Assembly (NCBI GenBank): GCA_022496805.1 | Contig: CM040101.1 | Location: 9,178,501-9,242,500, forward strand | Length of the DNA: 64,000 bases | Origin: Pohlia nutans | Taxonomy: Eukaryota; Streptophyta; Bryopsida; Bryales; Mniaceae | Direction of reading: 5' to 3' | In this document: positions 56,575 through 64,000 of the stretch, one piece after another | Numbering within the stretch: the stretch's first letter is position 1 | Layout: each line of letters opens with the position of its first letter | The notes under the pieces: model-generated | The model's input: the letters and a program-made list of their open reading frames with translations, nothing else | Told to the model about the DNA's origin: nothing | Database searches by the model: none | Translations under genes and position numbers: made by a program

Positions 56575-57738
56575 ATTTTTTTGAAAAATTACTTTTCAAC
56601 AAATGTGAATATTCTCCAAGATTCTCTCTTTCAAAAAATAATTTCCTAAAGATTTGAGTTTCTCTTCTTATAAGTAGTTTTGCCGCTCCCAACAACCGAC
56701 TACAGTAATACCCCATATGGACAAAAGGTTAGCCATTTCTTAGAGCATGGCCACCCATGCCCTCCCAGAGTCTCTCACACTGAAGTAGATGAAAAGTACC
56801 AAGGGCCCTTCAAAAATACCTCTTGACTCTCAATCCTAGCGTGTTAGAAATTGAGCTTTCAAATCAGATAGATAGATAGAAACTCCGGTCCTCTTTTGAG
56901 GCTGGCGTGAATAAAGTGTCTGTTCGTCTTGATAATGAGCCGATGCCCACCGAACAAAGGGACATTATTACCCTTCAAATCACTATTTAGTTGACTATAT
57001 CCTCACATTCTACTTGTGATTGGTCCATTGACTATTTGATGCGCACTTTTGATATGTGAGGGACGTGCAAGGGTGGGGGAGTGTGAGTGCAAGGGCCCTT
57101 CAAATGTAGATGAATAATTTCAGCGAGTTAGTCCTAGCGTGCATGGGTGGAAGGGAATGCTCTTAGCCGGTATAAATGAGAAAGAAAGCAATTTCTATCC
57201 AATGTTTGACGTGTTTACAAATTATATATGACACTACAACACGGCTTAAATAATCGCCGCTTACTCCAAAATCCTTTAATGAAACACAACCTGAGATAGT
57301 TGAACATCAATGAATTGATATGCCTTTGATTTGAAGAATGTACAGTACAATACTCTTTCATGCAGGCTGTGCAGGCAAATATCAAGTTGAATACTGACGC
57401 CAACCGGTGCAGAACTTTCATGACATAAATAAAATGTACACTTTTTCAGCAAGTTTAAAAAGTCGTGTCACATAATGTAAAACTCCCATGACGACTTCCA
57501 TGTGTGTTTTGGTCTCTTAATCTGTCATGATTTCACCACAGAAATTGCCACATTTAAGTTCAGAGCCGGCAATAGGTAAATAAGAAACATGTACTCAGAA
57601 GCTAAAAAACCAGATCTGAAGTACTTCACAGCCGTACATCGCAACACCAGAAAGGAAAGCAGGCCTGACCATAAAAAAGAGGAAGAAACCAATGCACTCA
57701 CTAAATAAGTTCCAGAACAAGTAGGTAATATCTGAAAC
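56575..57738. other. Spacer; second copy of the GATAGATAG repeat
   Basis: 56868-56955 repeats 54692-54785 with about 85% identity by eye. The first few hundred bases before 57739 are probably 3' UTR of the downstream - strand gene. Nothing else recognised. Confidence 0.4.
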
Positions 57739-60700
57739 TCAGCTCAGAGGTTGCAGATACTCCTCACCTGCAGCCAGTTTCTTACTGTACAAAGGAAACT
57801 CAAAGAGAAATACAGTCTTGAACCACTTCGGAAGACTCCCATAAAGAGCAGGTGGAAGCGGAATGAGTGGGCTGCCACACAATACAGCATACCAGTGTTA
57901 ATGCATGAATACTGAGGATGTCTGATATACTTGAGGCAGAGGAATAACAAAAACTTGGTACTAAGTCGATTCCAACCCCTGGCATTCTCCCACGATGCTT
58001 ACGACAAAGAAATTCGTCCTTGGTTTCAGTAAACCTCTGATGCACAACCCAGACAAGCAATTCAGGGGCCTCTACGTACCTCGTTCTATTTTTGTAAGCC
58101 CGGTACGCTGGATTGCCTCCATGCTTCTTATCAGCTGATGCCTGCTCCAAAGCAACAACAGGATTTCAGCATGCTTGCTTCTGACCAGAATCGAGTTGCA
58201 AACGTCAAGTAGAAAATGTGGAATATTTTACTCCTATGGTCCTAAGTTGATTTGGATCGTTCTTAAATACAGGACAACTATGTGACGTAGTTGGACCTAA
58301 AACCAACACTTAAAAGCGTTGCACCTAATTTCAATGTTGCTAGATATAATGGATTAGCAAAATCAAACCCAAGTTCGATCATAAATACCGGTATTGAAGA
58401 TATATTAAGTTACAAATTTTCACAGTTCAAGGTGTAAGCAACCTATCTCTGCCATTCAACGTATCTTGAAGCATGCAGATCCTGTCATAGAAAAACTTAG
58501 AATGGACACAGTTCCCACGAATAGGATGACTCCAAGTGGTACTTTTAAAATCATAATTAATCTACGACAATTTAGTTTTGAATGTCGTAGGGTGTCCTTT
58601 AAGGAACTAAATATATCTGTTGGAATTAGGTACTCCTACCTTAGTAAAGGTTTAAGTTATATCATAGCTTCCAAAGATGGCAGGAAATATATAAAAGTTG
58701 CAGAAATTAGTAAAGTGTGCATACCTCGAGCAGTGGAATGCCGCTGAGAAAAAGGAGGAGAAGGGTGATCAAGATTGGACTGGCTACAGCTCCCCATTGG
58801 CCACCTTTCAGCAAGGGCGTAGAAGCCACGAAGACCCCACACCACAAAAAGATCTGTCTCACAGTAAAATGAGAATTAACCTCTGAAGTATCAATGAGAG
58901 ACAAAATGATGTCTCGATTTGATACCTATAGACAAATGTAACATACTCAACTGCACACCATCACGGAAATGCAGATGAAACTTCAATTCATACAAAAATA
59001 CCTGCAGCAATGAATCTCCATACCTCTCCAAAGTAGTTTGGGTGCCGAGACCACTTCCACACACCAACATCGCACCATCTGCGCTGGGATTCTGGATGCC
59101 TTTTTAATTGAAGCTTCTGCTGATCAGCAACTGCTTCAATGGTCACGCCAATACCCCACATAAGCCAACCCAACACATCGGCAGTTTGAATTCCAGGATT
59201 TCGAGTTACTATTCCATTCACAATAGTAACTGGGAGAGACACGGTCCACACCCATATGGCCTGTCATCAGACACAGTCCACATTTCATAGTATTAGACTG
59301 AAGAGCCACACATGACAGGCTGATAGGGGAACTACGGTATTACCGAGCTTCTGAAGATTCTGAAGAGCGATAATGTCAACTTGGAAGGTTTCAGCTCGAT
59401 GAAAGATACCTGGAGAGTCCAAAACACAGCAAATCTAGCAACATTGCCTCGCTTGTCATCCATGCGCTTATCCTCGCCCCATTCTAGTATCCTGCCTCCA
59501 AAGTCACAACAATGAAATTCGCTTAAGATTGGGTCATTGTGTGTTATCTAACATAAGGTACCCAAGATCAACGCTCCTCAAGTAAATTGGTCTCATTGTC
59601 AAAAGCCCACACATGTACATTAAGACTGGAACACAAGAACAAAGGCAGTCAAACAAAGATATTCGTGAAACTGCAAATGTCCTCAAATATGGTACAGCAT
59701 TAGTAAGATGAACTCGACGAAATGACCTCTCAAAATCTAACCGACGAAAATGGCATTAAATCTTATGCGGTAACCAATCCAACCTCGTTCTACAAGGAGA
59801 CATCAACCTCCACAGCAGCTAAAGATTGCAAAAATACAAACAAGGCAATTATGTCTATCTCAGGTCCAAATTCACGTTAGAACAGAGCGAAAATTTCGTA
59901 CCGCAAAAGAAGAAAGATTGACAGTCGAAGGCCCCATGCTACAACCATGGACGTCAGCACAATCTGGAACCCCGCACCCAAGATACCTACTATGTCATTA
60001 TACTGCACTTTCTCTCAGTTTCTATTTCCATGATTAAGACATACGTAACACAAATTCTCAAGAGAAAACTCATGATGGAATTTTAACACGCCCGAAACCA
60101 AATAACCAGAGGGATTGTTAGAAAGTCCTTGACTGACCTGACGAAGGTTGTGTGTGCCATTGAGCAAGAAGGTTGTCACAGCAAGTATTACAAAATTGAT
60201 ACACCCTGATCCACACAGAAGACTTTGACTGTTAGCAGACTCTATTATATACTTAAAAGAGCATATGCCTAAATCAGATTGGAAGACCACTAAGAGGTAA
60301 TCTGCACCGCAAACAATCGTTCGTAGGTTGCTAAGCGTTTAAACTTTTGAGACAAGTAACAAGCGACAGAATTCAGTTAAGAAAGCCCAGGAGAGTTTTA
60401 CCTGCAAAATCTGTCACCTTATCAATCTTTAATGTTGCTGCAACGACGAAAAACGTAAATTGAAACACTGCCTGCAAAATCCACAATCCAAAATAAGTAA
60501 AGACCTTCGACTTGGACCACCAAGTACGAAAAGGGTGATCATCCTAACAAGAAGTATAAAATTCAAAATTCTATTTTGTCTAAATATAGTAGAAGATCGA
60601 AGTATATTAGCGTACGCACCAAAGAGAAAACTTAAGACGAACGGTAGGCACACCGATTACACCATTGAACAACATAATAGGCCAGGTTTGGTAATTACAT

Positions 60701-61569
60701 AAATAAAAATCAAGAAAAAATAGTAGACAGGCTGCCTGACCAACCCCTGCTCTTCCTTTGGTACTTCATAGTAAAATTTAAGTTCACCATGCCCTAGAGC
60801 ACCAATGCTAGATATAAAAATAAAAATAAAAACGCTTAATCGATTTCATCACACAATGTTGCGCATTATGAACACTGAACTTCTCAAATTAGACACATGA
60901 GAATGACCAATTATACAAAGCAAACGAGAGATGACCTATCAGACCTTAGCAGAAGGGATTCCTTAGAAAAGCAATCTACACCTAAAATGAGATATTGTCC
61001 ATTCTTCTTCTAATAACCAAATTCCACTAAATAGCTATTCCACTATAAATCACATCTCAAATTTCTCTCGACACTAAGCTGTGTCTCCCAATCCCGCCAT
61101 TATGCTACTACCGACGAGATTTTTTGGCCACAACAGCACCTACGTAATTTCTGACCATATCCTATTAAGAAACAAAAAAAACAAGAGGAAAAGCTCAAAA
61201 ACTCGGCAGTAAGACATTATACAAAATAGTTATTCCAGACGCTGCACTATGGAGCACATTTCAAATTTCTCTCGCCACCAAGCTGTGTGCCATTATACTA
61301 CTACTGAGGAGACTTGCAGGCACGACAGCACTGACTTAATTTCTGATCATCTGAAGTTCCGTGTGACTATTTCACAATTTCTTGAGCTCTCCTACGCAAA
61401 AGGAAACATAAATTGATCCGCGTCCTAAAGAACGGAAAAAAGAAGCAAACAAGCACCAAAAAAGCTCAAAAAAAGCACAAAAACTCAGAGAAAAAACAGA
61501 AACGGGAAAAAACATTACCGTGATGAGGGCAGTGATGCCGAGGTAGCTGACATCGCCCTCCGCTGCCAT
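57739..61569 (-). CDS. DUF1295 / steroid 5-alpha-reductase-like membrane protein, 297 aa
   Basis: Nine exons on the - strand: 61569-61519, 60471-60402, 60205-60138, 59963-59902, 59491-59410, 59260-59024, 58853-58725, 58141-58080, 57871-57739 (894 nt, all phases agree). A polytopic membrane protein with spans around GITALIT/AVFQFTFFVVAA, INFVILAVTTFLL, IVLTSMVVAWGL and AIWVWTVSLPVTIVNGI. More spans lie at DVLGWLMWGIGVTIEAVADQQK, IFLWCGVFVAS and PILITLLLLFLSGIPLLE. The DKVTDFAG, EWGEDKRMDDKRGN, WCDVGVWKWSRHPNYFGE and SPLIPLPPALYG segments are hallmarks of this family. The RHPNYFGE region corresponds to the NADPH-binding C-terminal part of 5-alpha-reductases and related methyltransferases. The true substrate of the plant proteins is unknown. 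Start chosen at ATG 61569 (MAAEGDVSYLG), which sets the length close to that of relatives. The gene looks intact. Confidence 0.93.
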
Positions 61570-61970
61570 GATATCTGCTGCACAAAGCGCAATGTCCACA
61601 GCGGCCACGAAACGCTGAACTCTGTCTTGCACAATCGACCTGGTGAGGACGAAGCTCCCAAAAGTAAGAAGACGGATGAAAAGCTGAAGGGGATGAATGT
61701 TGGACGGATGGATGTTGTGATTAATTTTCTGGGACTTTCAGGATATCATAAATTGCATTTGCCATGTGTCTGTATTTCTGCAACATGGCGATATTACACC
61801 TTCCGTTCACGTCACTGAAAAGGACAAGCTTATCACTGTGCTCATGAAGCACTAATAGGACCTACGACCTACAATATAGGGAATATAAGACCATTCAATA
61901 TATGGAATATAAGGGGATGTTGACGATGATAAGGAAAATTGATTTTTTTCCTTGTTCATGGCTCTTGCAT
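61570..61970. other. 5' flank of the DUF1295 gene
   Basis: GC-richer around 61560-61680, consistent with a 5' leader. No certain promoter element seen. Confidence 0.35.
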
Positions 61971-62142
61971 GACATTCAGTAGGATGCATTGTCTTTGCCT
62001 TGGCTCTACTGTAGATGGTGTGGAATATTCCACACCCAGCAGGACTTCATTAGTAGCTAAGTGTACCGAGGTGGAGGCTCAAGGTTATGAGCAAAGTGTA
62101 TGAAGGATGAGTAAAGTGGACATGAAGGCTATTGAATGTTAT
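61971..62142. mobile_element. Small MITE, family M (copy 2)
   Basis: ACATTCAGTAGGATGCATTG ... GGCTATTGAATGTTAT. Collinear with 5470-5634 over the full length; the inverted termini are a little more decayed. Confidence 0.62.
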
Positions 62143-64000
62143 GTGGTCACACTTTCATGGTCACACTTCAAAAAATGCGATTTTCAATGTCCTTGGGTTC
62201 TTTACTAGGTGATAATCAAATTTGGACTAGGAGTGACCGTGAACCGAAAAGAGGGTGGGTTGATTTTTTTTTTAAATATTATAATTGAAAAAAAAAACTT
62301 TCATGGGGCATTTCAAAACCTTCACTACTAGATTAATTAACTTAGACCACTGCAAGCTCAAATATATAAAAATATTTGGAAACCGACTTGTAACTTTCCA
62401 AATACAGGCCCCCAAAATTTTAAAAACACTTTGTTTCAGATTTTTGGGTGCCTATCTTTCACAACACGACTTCAAATTCAAAAATTTCAACGGGTTTTTA
62501 GTTTAGAATGGCCACATTATGTTGCCTTGAAATTTTCAGATCATTCCAACCTTTTTGACTTTTTGGCTTTTTCTTAATTCCAATGGTCTTTGGGTTTTGC
62601 AACCAAAGAACCTCTTTTGCCTCTTTCATCACAAAACCTGCAAGACCATGAAAGTGAATAATGTTGCCACCATGTAGGCATTTTGGGGACCTCGGGTCCC
62701 ATGGTCATTTTCCTTTTTTGGAGGTTGATATAAACCGAAGTTGTTTTGGGACAAGTTCAAGGGCCAATCACAGATTTTAGAAGTGCATGGGACGACTTCT
62801 TGGTCCGTGATGCAAATGGACCCTAAGTTCACTATGATAGAATTAACTTATCATCATGTTCATCAAACATTAATAAGACTATAACTATTCAAAATAGTGA
62901 ATACAAGTTTGCTTTAAAAGGACGGATTTATCATTGTGTTCATTAAACGCCAATAGGACATTTGATCATTTACGACAATGAATCCAAATTAATCCTAAAC
63001 TAAAGGACATACATATAATTGTTTTTATCAAACACCAATAGGATATACAATCATTCAAAATGGTGAACAAAAGTCATTCAATAGTTGAAGCGGGTGTCCA
63101 ACCCCCCTTCCTGAGGAGGTATGAAAGAAACTGGTTGCATCAGCAACCCCTATGAGCATGGGAGTGAGGTGGCAATTCCTTGTCGCATACAAGCTTCAAG
63201 GTTTCTCATCACCAAACTACCACAATTCATACAAGTTTTGGAAATCACTCATTTTGTACAAAACTTTGAGAATTCGAAGTTGAGCGTGGTCTCAAGTCGA
63301 AGATAATCACAAAATCACTTGAGGTTTCCTATTATGTCCGCACTCACCAAAAAATGATAAACACCAAGTGAAAAATGCCAATAAACCTTCAAATGTTCAT
63401 AGTCCAAAAGATGAAATTAGGCTTTTTGAAATCCTCTTGAGACTATGCATCGTTCATATAATTACACTGTCTTAACTTTTGTTGAATCTTATTCGCAAAT
63501 GAAAGAGGATTCTAGATTCTTACAACATACAACTTTTGGATTTTGTATGAATAAACTATAAATTTTCAAAGTGCTGATTATAGGTGCATCCAAAATCAAT
63601 CTGAGGCTTTTATGTTCAACATATACAGTACAGTACATTTTAGGCAAGAATCAAAAAGGGTGGATTTTGCAACGAGATGTGGTTATCTTATAACCTTACG
63701 CAAACGGACCTGAAGTGTTTTCAAATGCTTTCATTTTCTTTTCTTTATCGATACAAATGGTACCTTTTGTTCCACTGTGGCAAAGCAGAATGCTATCAGT
63801 TTCATATCCATAACGTCATTTTTCCCTGTTTACAAATAGCGGTACACGGACGAAAGGGAACAGCTGAATGAACTGTTTTTTTTGCATTAAAGTGAATCCT
63901 ATAATTGAGCTACAGGGGCTAGATGCAAAGTTTCGATTCAAATGTTTCCCAAAAAACTCTAGATTGTACATTCTGGTGATTACAAAAAGCCAACTGCAGA
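62143..64000. other. Spacer to the end of the window, nothing recognised
   Basis: No gene-like frame or RNA gene. AATAGGACAT..GATCATT- and CCAATAGGATATACAATCATTCAAAATGGTGAA-like stretches at 62860-63080 recur three times at about 70-80-bp spacing and may be a decayed tandem repeat. Confidence 0.4.

Noticed and set aside
60735..60800. Possible extra exon of the DUF1295 gene on the - strand (GHGELKFYYEVPKEEQ)
   Set aside because: It is open and preceded by an AG, but exon 1 joins exon 2 in phase without it and relatives have no such insert.
1..64000. CRISPR arrays, operons or bacterial mobile elements
   Set aside because: The genes are split by spliceosomal introns and the repeats are not regularly spaced with unique spacers; the DNA is eukaryotic.

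Overview
The window is nuclear DNA of a land plant. It holds split genes with GT-AG and a few GC-AG introns, an intact tRNA-Ala without an encoded CCA, and long AT-rich spacers full of small transposons. The largest gene is a full-length DICER-LIKE 1. The absence of a good miR162-type site in it and the presence of a Tc1-type (DD34E) transposase and TTAA-flanked elements point to a non-flowering plant (bryophyte, lycophyte or fern grade). I cannot name the species, and this placement is an inference.

Layout. 1-1471: Tc1-like transposon with an intact transposase, cut off at its left by the window edge. 1.5-19.3 kb: no host gene seen; spacers packed with short inverted-repeat elements, many flanked by TTAA, some nested in each other, plus decayed tandem repeats. 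19.5-31.0 kb (+): DCL1, 19 coding exons, 1830 codons, all splice phases close and all RNase III catalytic residues are present. 31.5-33.8 kb: two more TTAA elements. 33.85-37.82 kb (-): a J-domain (DnaJ) protein carrying GPxxP motifs, with at least two transposons in its introns. 38.94-40.10 kb (+): EVE-domain (THYN1-like) protein. 42.0-51.5 kb: three paralogous tail-anchored cytochrome b5 genes in -, +, - order, with a tRNA-Ala between the last two. 52-57 kb: spacer with small elements, a nested pair of TTAA elements and a tRNA-derived SINE. 57.7-61.6 kb (-): DUF1295 / steroid 5-alpha-reductase-like membrane protein. 61.6-64 kb: spacer.

The genes do not form a pathway; they are ordinary nuclear genes. 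The most interesting content is the mobile DNA. At least ten elements start with CCCC/CCCT and end with GGGG/AGGG inside a duplicated TTAA. One of them sits in an intron of a cytochrome b5 copy whose two paralogues in the same window still show the empty TTAA site, which proves TTAA target duplication from the sequence alone. This is the signature of piggyBac-type (less likely Kolobok-type) transposition. Most of these elements carry a short hairpin just inside one end; its arms differ between copies yet stay complementary, a covariation I cannot assign to any known element feature.
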